DNA of 64,000 nt from positions 18,269 to 82,268 of the forward strand of contig JXTB01000864.1 in the NCBI GenBank assembly GCA_002914805.1, read 5' to 3'. Under the pieces are notes generated by a model. The model was not told the DNA's origin. It saw nothing but the letters and a program-made list of their open reading frames with translations, and ran no database searches. Each line of letters starts with the position of its first letter. Position 1 is the first letter of the stretch. The stretch is from Parasponia andersonii (taxonomy: Eukaryota; Streptophyta; Magnoliopsida; Rosales; Cannabaceae). The position numbers were made by a program, and so were the translations under genes. Below are positions 1 to 10,520 of the stretch, piece by piece.

Positions 1-223
1 TTAAGGAAAAAGAATTGATCAAACGTATTACTATTTATTAGTTTCATTTCTATGGCTCTTGTCTTCTTGAAATGCGTATTTAATTGGTGGCGTTAATTCC
101 TGTCAAATTATTAAATACATTATAGCTTAATAAGTTGTTTACTCAAAGTTTCAAGAAAAAAAAATGCATATCCAGTCTTAAAGAAGCTTAATTTCTATGG
201 TGATTTATAAACATATATCTTCA

Positions 224-226
<3 letters not shown>

Positions 227-264
<38 letters not shown>
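227..264. repeat. (AT)n microsatellite
   Basis: An uninterrupted run of about 19 AT dinucleotides is directly visible. It is a simple sequence repeat likely to vary in length between individuals. Confidence 0.95.
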
Positions 265-267
<3 letters not shown>

Positions 268-1019
268 CATGCTTCCCTTTAATCTCTCCATGACCAAGTG
301 GGTGAATTATCATTTGTTGTCAAATCAAATACTGTTTATTAGAATTGATAATTTTTTTTAAATCAACCTAATATAGCTACCGATTGTTTAAGGATTTAGT
401 AATCGGATCGAGATTACTAAACTCACTAAATTTTTCTCAGCATCTACAAAATGTTCCTAAAAGAAAAGATTACTTTAAAAATTTACAAACGGCATCAAAG
501 AACATAGTTGTTTAATAATCTCTTTTGGATTCATACTTATGTAATATAAAGGTGATTATAGTTGAGAAAGACATTTTTTATTTTTAATTTTTTTTTAATT
601 TTTGGATTTATTATTTGCATGTTAGATTAAATAATTGATTTTCTACGTCTAGTCAGATCATATTGTAAATAAATTTTAATCAAATGCTATTGTCATATAA
701 GTGGCAAGAACAACTTATACGTATAATGTGATTTTTTTAATCAAACTGTGTTTATTATTATTATTATCATTATTATTATTACAAAGAAGTATTATCCTAT
801 ATTAAAATAACTACAATGAAGTCTACATAAAGAGAGGGAAAAAAAGTATTAAAGTAATAAAAAGAGATAGTAAAACAAAATTAAAAATTTATATACAATG
901 TTCTAGAAAAAAAAACATGAACCCATGAAAAAAAAAGAAAAGAAAAGCTTATTAGGCTATAAAAAGAAGAGATAGTTGATTGATATCTAAATATTCACAA
1001 ATAAAAAAAAAATTAAAAA

Positions 1020-1115
1020 AGTGGTTGTAGGCTTAGCCTATGGTGACCACACCTCCCTCAAATGTTGAGCTATTAAGTTCAAATTCCCCTACCTCAAATT
1101 GTGTCTGAAAAAAAA
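1020..1115 (+). mobile_element. Possible degenerate tRNA-derived SINE
   Basis: A less AT-rich block contains a GGCTTAGCC-type segment followed about 40 bp later by AGTTCAAATTCC, which resembles a pol III B box (consensus GGTTCRANNCC). It ends in an A-rich tail starting near 1108. That is the layout of plant SINEs. The A box is poor, and target duplications cannot be judged because both flanks are A-rich. Confidence 0.35.
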
Positions 1116-2159
1116 ATAAAAATAAAGAAAAATATGCTTTTATATAATTGGTAATAGCAATTACAATGTAAGGAATGAACAATGAGAATAAGAATAAAAA
1201 TATAAGAAATCAATTATGGAATGGAAATAAAAAAAAAAACAACATAAAAGGATTGAAAGGAAAAAAAACAACATATTAGGTTAGAAACATGTTCTATTTT
1301 TTAAATCATAAATAATTTTCTATATCTATATAAGTATTAATTACATAAGAGTTTTTTAGGTAAAATTACTATATTATTATATCAATCAGATCAAAATCTC
1401 ATGGTCCAAATTAGAGAAATAATTAAAGAACCATTAAGGAACCAATTCTATTTAGACCTATATTTAGTCCAAATTAGAGAAACTATTAAAGAACCATTAA
1501 ATTCCAAGGTTGAAAAACACGATAGCCATTAAAGAAACATTCATATTTATTTGGTACAATTTTGATATAAAACTATTACATTTCAAACCTATATTTAGTT
1601 GGGTGCTATGTGATAAAAGTTAAATCTTAGAAATGTTGTTTATGAAAGAACCCTTCTAGTTTTATGTATTTGAAAACTAGTAGACCACTGAGAGGCCCTC
1701 TTAAACCAAATTTTATGTCCCTGTTTGAGAAAGGGGTTTCTTCGTAAATACGTGAAACTATACAAAAGTTTTAAAAATTCGATGGGACGAAAATGTACAC
1801 AATTTTACGACTTTTTAGGTAATTTTTTCTTTTTAAAAAATATGGTATGCATTTCCTTTTAATACGACCTAAACACTTGTCAGGACAAAAAAAAAATTTG
1901 AAGAATAAATAAATGTTAACGCACTGATGTTTCAATAAGTACTTTTCTTTTTTCTTTTCTTTTTAAATGAATATTTTGGCACTTCTTTTCATCCTTTTTT
2001 TCCCCTCTAATTTAAATTTTCCCTCCTCCTAATTTAATTTTTCATTTTGTTAATGTGATTATATTTTAATAATATAAATTTTTAATTGCACTCCAGTAAT
2101 TATTTGAATATTTTTTAAGTGAAATAAAATCAATTTCTAAGTATTTTTTAAACAATAAT

Positions 2160-2891
2160 AACTACCTAACTCCATTTCAATATAGGTAAACTAGTAAGAT
2201 ACTTATATAGCAACTTAATTTTTCTTTTTGCAAGGAACGGCCAATTCACTTTTTAGTTTTATTGGATATTATAGGTAAATTAGGAGGATACCCACGATAG
2301 TCTCTATTTTTTTTTAATAGTTTCAATAGATACCTAGGTAACCTAGTAAAATATCTATTAAAATATTTTTTTTTGGCAATTAGGAATCACCAATTCTCAC
2401 TCTAATTTTAGTCACATAATTTTTTTATTTTTTATTTTTAAAATAAAGAGCCTAACTCCCTCTTTTAATTTTCATTAAATATCATAGGTAATTTGGAAAG
2501 ATGCTATGGATAATGTAAAAGTGATACTCGTGATAATATTTTTTTTCTCTTCTAATTTCACCATATACTATAGGTAACCAAGTACGATACCTATAGTAAT
2601 TTCTTTTTTTTTTTTTTTTTTATAAACAAAATTTTTAAGATACCATAAGTGACATGGTATCTCGTTCTAATTTTCGTCTTAAATTATTTTTTTATTTTCA
2701 ATTTTTAAAAGAAGAAGCCTAACTCTATTTTTAATTTTTATTAGATATCATAGGTAAGTTGGAAAGATACTGACTAAATTAGATACCTATAAATACCAAT
2801 ATGAGTATTACTAGTGGTATCTTGCTAAGATACTGACTAAGTGGGATACTTATAGAATCCAGATCCCACTATGAGAATTATCAGTGATATC
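2160..2891. repeat. Degenerate repeat array with TAGGTA/GATACC motifs
   Basis: The motif ATAGGTAA followed by AAGATAC-like sequence recurs near 2184, 2270, 2485, 2571 and 2750, and a longer unit starting GCCTAACTC recurs near 2451 and 2717 (spacing about 266 bp), with an earlier related copy near 2166. Towards the end a short hairpin, GTATCTTGCTAAGATAC (7-bp arms), appears. The same motifs continue after the copia element at 8440-8515, so the element inserted into this array. No coding potential was seen. Confidence 0.6.
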
Positions 2892-3359
2892 TGTTGGAAA
2901 TAAAACAAGCTTTATTATTCACTCAAATATTTTTACAAAAGAAAATTCTCAACTTCACTCTTCAAGCTCACTCACTCACTAGACGATATGCTTCTTTCTC
3001 TCTTCTCTTCATTTTTAGAAGCTTTGCTTCCTATTTGATGCTTAGAACTCAAATGGGGATGGGTATTTATACTACATGAGAAATAATAAGGACCACATAA
3101 ATAAATAATTACAAAAATCCTTAAGCCATACATATTTTCTTCTACACACTTCTAATAATAATCTAAGTAATCAAATAATTTGCATGCAAAAAACTAATAT
3201 CTAGCTAACACTAGAAGATTCTAAGTGAAAGGTTTCTTTAATTTAGACTTGGACTTCTTCTTTTATGAGCTTTCTACTTGGACTAACTCTAACTTATTGG
3301 ATCTCATGTTGATGGGCCTAGAATACTTCTTATGGGCTTAAACAAATTTATTTTCAACA
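2892..3359 (-). repeat. 3' LTR of Ty1/copia element
   Basis: About 468 bp starting TGTTGG and ending CAACA, matching 7985-8439 along its whole length. Hand alignment gave roughly 51 substitutions over about 453 aligned bases (about 89% identity) plus short indels, so the insertion is old. It is the 3' LTR because a polypurine tract adjoins it on the internal side and the coding region reads leftwards. Flanking ATATC (2887-2891) and GTATC (8440-8444) look like a decayed 5-bp target duplication. Confidence 0.93.
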
Positions 3360-3368
3360 CCCCCTTTT
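3360..3368 (-). other. Copia polypurine tract
   Basis: On the minus strand an AAAAGGGGG tract lies directly against the LTR. This is the expected site for priming plus-strand DNA synthesis. Confidence 0.75.
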
Positions 3369-3439
3369 AAACTTATTTTATAATACCAAGCAAGTTTCTT
3401 AATCTTGCGAAGTCTTTAAACTTGAGTGGCTTGGTGAAA

Positions 3440-4870
3440 ATATCAGCAATCTGATCATGTGATCTCACATATTCCAATTGTACTTATTTGTTTACAACAC
3501 ATTCTCTTATGTAATGATAGCGAGTGTCGATATGCTTGCTTCGATCATGAAAGACTAGATTTTTAGCTAAAGCTATTGTTGACTTATTGTTGATACAAAT
3601 CTCTGTTGGCTTCTTTTGAGGTATGTTTAACTCTTTCAACAACCTTCTTAGCCAGATTACATGACTAACACATGATATAGCAGCTACGTATTCAACTTCG
3701 CATGTTGAAAAAGTGACAATCGATTATTTCTTAGATACCCAGGTGAATGCGGTTTCTCCCATGAAAAACACAAAACCAGTTGTGTTTTTTCAATCATCAG
3801 TATCTCCGATCCAATCATTATCATTGTAACCAACGAGTTTGTAATCATTAGAAACTGAATAGAACAAGCCAAGATTGATCGTACCTTTTAGGTAACGGAA
3901 AACTCTCTTTGCATCTTTGAAGAGAGTAGTTGTTGGAGTTTCCATGTAACGACTCACTAGTCCAATTGCATAGAGAATGTCGGGCCTTGTACATGTCAAG
4001 TACCGAAGGTATCTAACAAGGCTCTTGAAGAGTGTTAGATCCACCTTTTCTGCTTCATCATTTTTGAATAATTTTATTCCGCCCTCCACTGGTATACTTA
4101 TCGGCTTGCAATCATCCATATTGAACTTCTTCAGGATCTCCTTTGTATAGCTTTCTTGAGAGATAAAGACACCTTCTTCTTTTTGCTTGACTTCTATGCT
4201 AAGGTAGTATGCCATAAGTCTGATGTCTGTCATTTCAAACTCATGTATCATTACTCTCTTGAATTCATCAAACGTCCTTGGATTACTTCCAGTGAATATG
4301 AGATCATCCACGTACAAACATACGACCAGAATGTTTCTATCTTTAGTATTAACATAGAGAGCATATTCATAAGGGTACTTAATGAATCCATTCTCTTGGA
4401 AATATTTGTCAATTTGGTTGTTCTATGCTTTTGGTGCTCGCTTTAGACCATAAAGAGCCTTGTTTAGCTTCAAAACCTTATCTTTATGCCCTTTCACCTC
4501 ATAACTCAATGGTTATTCGACATAGACTTTTTCTTCAAGAACTCCATTCAGAAATACAGACTTTATATCCATCTAATGAATCTTCCATTTGTTCTGAGCA
4601 GCAAGAGAAATAATTAGTCTTATAATTTCCAATCGTGCAACAGGAGCGAATACCTCGTCGTAATCAATGCTGACTCTTTGACTATAGCCTTTCATGACTA
4701 GCCTTGCTTTGTATCTTTCTACCTCTCCATTGGCATTCTTCTTCACCTTGTACACCTATTTTACACCGATAGCTTTATGACCTTTAGAAAGAGTGGATAG
4801 TTCCCAAGTGTCATTCTTCTCTATGACTTTGATTTCTTCATCCATCGCGTTCCTCCATTTCGTCTTGTAC
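3440..4870 (-). pseudogene. Copia reverse transcriptase-RNase H (degenerate)
   Basis: The minus strand encodes a Ty1/copia reverse transcriptase followed by RNase H. The upstream part (4573-4755) has ARLVMKGYSQ and DEVFAPVARLE, typical of RVT_2. The catalytic YVDD box lies just inside 4317 and is intact. It is followed by GYNDNDW, STCEVEYVA and a KHIDTRYHYIRE segment, which mark the copia RNase H domain. In-frame stops break the reading frame, for example between 4573 and 4317 and near 3790, so no full polyprotein can be made. Family assignment is secure; activity is excluded by the stops. Confidence 0.93.
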
Positions 4871-5090
4871 AGCCTCTTGGAAGTTCACCGGTTCACAATC
4901 AGCAAATAGACAAAATAGATTGAGGTTTTCAAGTCTATCAGTCATCTCATATAGATCTTCAAGACGTTTCGTACGTTTTTCATGCCTCTCAGTTAAGAAA
5001 GATGGAGGTAAATCTTCATGAGTGGATGATGTTAGTGAGGAAGGTGGAGTAGTAGCCTCCTGATGGACTTCTCTTGCTTTCTACTAGTGT

Positions 5091-6320
5091 TTATACATCT
5101 TCAAATTGTGGAAAGAAATTGTAGTCATTTATTTGAGAACCAAAGTCCCATTCACCTTCTTCATCGAATATTACATCTCGGCTGATGATTACTTTTCCAT
5201 TGTTAGGATTATATAACTTATATCCTTTAGAGTTGGTGTCGTAGCTGAGGAAAATAAACTTATCGCTTTTATCATCAAGCTTGGTTCTATGTTCGTCTGG
5301 CACATGCATATAGGCTATGCTTCTAAAGACTCTCAAGTGAGAGATCCCAGGCTTCCTTTTGCTCTATGTTTCTTGTGGTGTCTTTCCCCACACACTTCTT
5401 GTTGGAGATCGATTGGACAAGTAAACTGCACATGCAACAGCTTTTGCCCAGAATTATTTGGGTAATCTCTTATTTTTCAGCATACTTTGAGCTATGTTGA
5501 GAATGGTCCGGTTTTTCCTCTCTGCCACACCATTTTGTTGAGAGAATGTTGGAACGGTTAAAGGTCGTCGAATTCTATTTTCTTTGTAGAATTTTTGAAA
5601 CTCTTTTAAAGTGAATTTTCCTCCTCTATTAGATCTCATGACTTTGATCTGAAGATCGCTTTCCTTCTCTACAGTAGCCTTGAACTTCTTGAAAGTTTCA
5701 AAGACTTCTATTTTTTACTTCAAGAAATAAACCCAAGTCTTTCTTGAGAAATCATCAATAAAGAGCAAGAAGCAATTACTCTTATTGAAAGAACTTGGTT
5801 TGATAGGACCGCACACATCTGTATGCACGAGCTCTAGTGGCTTCTGGGCTCTTGAATTTAACTCTTTTGGAAAGCTTTTCCTGAATTGCTTCTCGAGTAA
5901 GTATCCTTCACAAAGCTGATCAGGATGATTGATGCATGGCAAGCCTCTCGCTATTTCTTTCTTGGACAATAGCTCTAGTCCTCCAAAGTTAAGATGCCTG
6001 AATCTCAAATGCCATAGCCATGATGAATCCTTGTAACATGCTTTAAGACATTTTGCCATATCATTTTGAATGTTCAATAAAAACATTATATTTCTTGATA
6101 TAGGCACCTTGGCAATCAAGTTCATGTTGTTATCTCTTATAGAAAAACTATAATCTTTCAAGTGAATATCATAGCCTTTCTCTAAGAGTTGTCCCAAACT
6201 CAAAATGTTTATTTTCATTGTGGGTACATAATCAACATTTGAAATAAATTGATGCCCCCTATTTTTCAAGCGGATAAGAATTTTACCTTTTCCTTTTATC
6301 GCTATTTTTGAATCATCACC
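5091..6320 (-). pseudogene. Copia integrase with GAG-pre-integrase region (degenerate)
   Basis: The GAG-pre-integrase/zinc region (WLWHLRFRHLNFGGL, then LCEGYLLEKQ) is followed by the rve core: LVHTDVCGP, LLFIDDFSRKTWVYF, MRSNRGGKF and QQNGVAERKN. Key residues are altered. The second zinc cysteine in the LCEG.LL motif is Tyr, and the position of the second catalytic Asp is Asn (RSNRGG). Stops interrupt the frame at about 5715, 5454 and 5091. The segment ending FIFLSYDTNSKGYKLYNP is the usual C-terminal integrase part of copia elements. Confidence 0.92.
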
Positions 6321-6440
6321 GAAAAAAAATCCCACTAATTGATTCATTAAGCTCCACGAATATTGATCGACGCCTACACATATGATTGCTAGCACCGGTG
6401 TCAAGATACCATGTGTTATCTTGTCCTCCATTATTGTCGC
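6320..6440 (-). pseudogene. Copia aspartic protease fragment (frameshifted)
   Basis: On the minus strand NTWYLDTGASNHM, the conserved copia protease active-site motif with intact DTGA, reads out near 6380-6420. The frame is lost at an A8 run (6322-6329) before the downstream integrase frame begins, so protease and integrase are out of register. This looks like a one-base slippage in a homopolymer. Confidence 0.85.
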
Positions 6441-7435
6441 TATATGCTAGTAGCACAGTGCTATTTTCTTCTCTTTTTTCTTCAACATAATTGACTTTTT
6501 CTTTAATACTGCTATTGGGTGCTCTACCCTCTCTACGTAATGGCTAAACTTGTGATAATTGAAACATTCAACTTGAGACTTCTCAGGCTTTAAGTTCATT
6601 CGATCTCTACCACAACCTCTTGTAGAGCTTTCTCCTATTTCAAAATTGCTGATATAATAATTGTGGTTGTTGTTGGAATTCCAACCTTGTCCACGACCTC
6701 AACTTATACCACGTCCTTGTTCTCGGGCTTGTCCTTTACCACGACTATGTTGACTTCTTTCACTACATTGGCTATCTTCTTTCTTTGTAAGTTGTGTCTT
6801 GAGAAGTTGCTCCTTAAAATTAGGCTTCTTTTTTTCCTTTTCCTCGTAAGCTTGTAAAGAATCCAAGAGTTATTTTATCATCATGACTCCCAAATCTTTA
6901 GTTTCTTCGATAATAGTAACAATATTCTTGAACTTTGGATCTAACGATTGAATAATCTTTTCAATGATCATAACATTTTCAAGTTTCTCAGCATTTCACT
7001 TCATTTGATTTGAAAAGGCTAAAACTCTTGAAAAATAGTCAAAAACTGACTTAGTCTCATGTGTAGTAAATCAAACTCTCCTCTTAGAGTTTGAATACGG
7101 ACCTTTTTAATCTTTTTTTCTCCCTTATATGAAATTCGAAGTTTCTCCCATGCTTTTTTAGCGGAGGTTGCACTTGAGATTTTCTTAAACCCGTCGTCAT
7201 CTAAGGCCTGGTAGATGAGGAATAGAGCTTTTTTGTCTCTCTTTCTTGAATTTTTTAAACTATCATTTTGTTTTAAGAATAGTGTTGCCTCATCTCTTGG
7301 TTCTTCGTAGTCATTCTCTACTAATTCCTAAACATCATGTGCTCCAAGGAGGACTTTCATTTTGATAGTCCAATTATCAAAGTTGTTGCCTTTAAATGTT
7401 AGAACTTGAAAAGATGCTAAACTGCCAGTAGCCAT
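6440..7435 (-). pseudogene. Copia gag (degenerate)
   Basis: The minus strand opens with an ATG at 7435 and encodes a copia-type nucleocapsid precursor: a FKGNNFDNWTIKMK-like start, then EPRDEATLF, AKKAWEKLRISYKG and RGEFDLL, as in the UBN2/Retrotran_gag_2 families. The zinc knuckle near 6560 reads CFNYHKFSHY: the second Cys is Tyr and the last Cys is missing, so it could not bind zinc normally. Stops are scattered, for example near 7325 and 7065. Confidence 0.85.
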
Positions 7436-7970
7436 AACTCTTAACAGAATGAGCTTTTGGAAATTTCAACTACACGGATAGATTCAGAACGTCGAAAAAT
7501 CTTAAGATTAACTTGTATATCGACTTAATCAAAGTCAACGGTCAAAGTCAATACTCGGTCAACGGTTAACGCTGGTCAATAATCGGGTCAATAGCGCGGT
7601 CAATGGCTCTGACGACATAGTCAATGACGCAGTCTTATGGCTCTGACAGCTTGATCAATGACTCTAATAGCTCGGTCAATAGTTATGACGGCTTGGTCAA
7701 ACGACTCTAACTCGGCTTAACTCGGTGAGTTGATTGGGTTATGACAATAAACTTCCGACAACTCGTTCAGACTTATTCGGACTCCGATTAGGCGGATTTT
7801 TGTGGCAAGGTTTTCGTCTCGTCGAGTTTTTCGATTTGATATGTAATAATGGTATATTTGGAATAAATAGATAATACTCTCAATCTCAAGAATTCTTTTC
7901 TGATGTGGAAGATTAGTCAAAGCTGCAACCATAGAGCATACTTAGAATTTCATGAGAACTCACAACTTCA

Positions 7971-7981
7971 CTCTGATACCA
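7971..7981 (-). other. Copia primer binding site (initiator tRNA-Met)
   Basis: The minus strand reads TGGTATCAGAG just inside the 5' LTR, separated by three bases. This complements the 3' end of plant initiator tRNA-Met, the usual primer for Ty1/copia elements. Confidence 0.9.
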
Positions 7982-7984
7982 CTT

Positions 7985-8439
7985 TGTTGGAAATAAAATA
8001 AGCTTTGTTATTCACTCAAATATTTTTATAAAGTTTCACTTTTCAAGCTCACTCACTCACTAGAAGCTATGCTTCTTTCTCTCTTCTCCTCACTTTTAGA
8101 AGTTTTGCTTCTTACTTGATGCTTAGAACTCAAATGAAGAGGAGTATTTATACTACATAAGAAACAATGAGAACCACACAAATAAACAATTACAAAAAGC
8201 CTAAGCCACACATATTTTCTTCTAAACACTTCTAATAATAATCTAAGTAATTAAATAATTCACATGTAAAAAACTAATATCTAGCTAATACTAGAAGATT
8301 CTAAGTGGAAGACTTCTTCAATTTGGACTTGGACTTCTTCTTTTATGAGCTTTGTACTTGGGGTAAGTCCAACTTATTGGGTTTCATATTGATTAGCCTA
8401 AAACACTTCTTATGGGCTTAAACACGTTTATTTTCAACA
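7985..8439 (-). repeat. 5' LTR of Ty1/copia element
   Basis: About 455 bp, TGTTGG to CAACA, the partner of 2892-3359. It lacks about 12 bp present in the other copy near its start. The tRNA-Met site on the inner side identifies it as the 5' LTR of the minus-strand element. Confidence 0.93.
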
Positions 8440-8515
8440 GTATCTTGCTAAGATACCAATATAGGTGTTACTAGTGGTATCTTTGCTAAGATACTGACTA
8501 AGTAGGACACCTATA

Positions 8516-9660
8516 TATATATTCATATATATTAAATATACACAATATTAATGTGTTAAATTGATGAGGTACAAAGAGGATTAAAAAAAAACAATAATGT
8601 GAATATGTCTAAGTTTTTTTCTATTAAATTATTACCACTTTATGTGCCTAAGAAAAGAAACCCCAAAAGAAAAATTAAAGCTACTAAAAAATTAAAAAGC
8701 GGTTAAAGTGAAAAAAAATACATACTAATAATAATAATTTATTTCTATACTAAGTTATAATTAAAAAAGAAAATAAAAACATAAACAAAAGAAAAAGAAA
8801 AAATCTGTTCAAAAGAAAAAAAAAAGCTAAAAGAAAAAATCTTTATGTGTTTAAATTTATTTATTTTTATCTATTAAAACTTTAACATAGTTTTTTTTTA
8901 AGAAAAAAAATATTAAATGTACTGTCAGCCACAACGAGCTGGCCGCAGCTCGGTTTTACATTGAACAAAGGAAAGAAACGTATAAACCAAAATAGGAAAA
9001 ATTGCGACCGTATTTTTCAAAAGTTGGGACCGTATTTTTCAAAAGTTTTCACCAAAAACTATACTGGGCATAATTTCCTCTCTGAGAAATGGTTGTTTTT
9101 GAATTACTATTAAAATTGAACGCTTTTATTAAAAGGTACTGAGATATATCAGTATTTAAATTGATATACTTCGTATGAAGTTAACCTACTGACACAAAAA
9201 TTATAAAAAAATGGAGCCATTTCTTAAATATGTGAAAAAAAACGACCCTGTTTAAATTAATGTGAAAATTATGGCAACTTATTATAAATGATAAATTACA
9301 AAAAAAAAAATATTATGAGATTTGAATATTCTGTAATTTAAATCCTAAAATTTGAAGTCGATAAAATAATATGTTTAGACTGAAAATTTCTGAAAATTAA
9401 TATCATAAATTAATTTTTTGAATAATTTTAACTGATAAAAAATAATAATATTTTTAAAATTAAAAAATAATAAAGATTAATCTAATTTTAATTGAGAATA
9501 TTATTATCTTTTATTATTAAAATTAATCGATATATCAATTTAAAGTAATCCTAAAATATTATTATTTCAGAGAGTAAAAAATTCTATATTTAAATTACAA
9601 AAAATTCAAACTTCATGTATTTTTTTTTACGCTGTAATATATACTAAAAGACTAATAAAC
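8516..9660. other. AT-rich intergenic DNA
   Basis: No gene is visible. The sequence is rich in A/T runs and short direct repeats (for example a TTTTTCAAAAGTT phrase repeated near 9014 and 9035). The right-hand end forms the upstream region of the F-box gene. Confidence 0.6.
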
Positions 9661-9670
9661 TGAAACATTA

Positions 9671-9680
9671 TAGGCCCAAG
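9671..9680 (+). promoter_or_regulatory. GGCCCA element, possible promoter site
   Basis: TAGGCCCAAG matches, on the opposite strand, the plant site II type element TGGGCC. It lies just upstream of the CT-rich leader of the F-box gene. A TATATA-like stretch occurs about 35 bp upstream. Function is inferred from position only. Confidence 0.35.
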
Positions 9681-9689
9681 AAACCACGT

Positions 9690-9730
9690 TCGGTAGCCCG
9701 AATTTGAACCCTACTCTCTGCTCTCTCTCA

Positions 9731-9768
<38 letters not shown>

Positions 9769-9852
9769 GTGGCCTAACCGCCGTCGAAATTCTCGACCCT
9801 TCTCCGCCACGCGCCGCAGGTCGCCCGCCGTTCATTCACCTTCAAGCCGCAG
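9690..9852 (+). other. Likely 5' leader exon of the F-box gene
   Basis: A sharp shift to GC-richer sequence with a (CT)15 run at 9733-9762, then a CCGCCG-rich segment, ends in a good splice donor, CAG|GTGTTGAT, at 9852/9853. Such CT-rich leaders are typical of plant 5' untranslated exons. Possible acceptors are CTACCTTAG at 10289 and GTGCATAG at 10516. Leader and intron are inferred, not shown by transcripts. Confidence 0.5.
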
Positions 9853-10520
9853 GTGTTGATAATTTTGCTTTTTAATTTTCGGAGTTGTGTTAATATAGTT
9901 TTTTTTTTTTTTGGTCAGTTATTTGAGACCTGGAAGATAATTACGCAAAAATATGTCTGCAATTTAACTTAAATTTTCTTTGAGTCTTATATTACTGTAT
10001 TAATGTTGTTCTCGTCTTATTTATTTTTGTATGTTTGTTTTAGGAACTAATCTAATACACTCAACTAATATGCGCTGTGAGTTTGAGTTGAGCCATTTAG
10101 AATTCGACTCTGCAGCTTATACAGTGGTTTTTATATTTTAGGATTGATTTGAGCATCTTTGTGATATTTTACGTTTCAAGCCCTATAAATGAAAGGGCAA
10201 TTAACCTCTACTTTTAACATTCTTTTCCACAAAAGCCCCCTAAGTCCTATCCTAACCTTTTTTTTTTTTTTTTTTTTTCTCTACCTTAGCGTCGTCAAAG
10301 TCATTCAAGAGCAGAGAGCTCTGTTCCACTTCCATCACTGCTCCAACAATACATGATACACCACTTTCATATATAGGCTGGGACTTCGGTAACTGATTCC
10401 ACCAAGCCACTTGGGAAGAAGAAAAGTCAAGTTTTAACTTTTTCAACTATTCTTTCTTGATATCTATTTATTTGGTTTGCATGTACTTTTGGATAACATT
10501 TATCCACGTGCATAGGAAAA

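Larger units (their letters stand above)
1..2160. other. AT-rich intergenic DNA
   Basis: No convincing coding region is visible on either strand. The stretch is very AT-rich with many homopolymer A and T runs and a TTA-type microsatellite near 754-781. The only structured parts are an AT dinucleotide microsatellite at 227-264 and a possible SINE near 1020-1110, listed separately. Confidence 0.7.
2892..8439 (-). mobile_element. Complete but inactive Ty1/copia retrotransposon
   Basis: All structural parts are present in order on the minus strand: 5' LTR, tRNA-Met primer site, gag, protease, integrase, reverse transcriptase-RNase H, polypurine tract, 3' LTR. Integrase before reverse transcriptase is the copia order. 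Every coding part carries stops, frameshifts or altered key residues, and the LTRs have diverged by about a tenth, so this is an old, immobile copy. Confidence 0.93.

Noticed and set aside
224-268. CRISPR-like or regulatory array at the AT run
   Set aside because: It is a plain dinucleotide microsatellite without spacers; CRISPR is not expected in plant nuclear DNA.
2894-3079. 61-codon frame at the copia LTR start
   Set aside because: It lies wholly inside the LTR and is not preserved in the other LTR.
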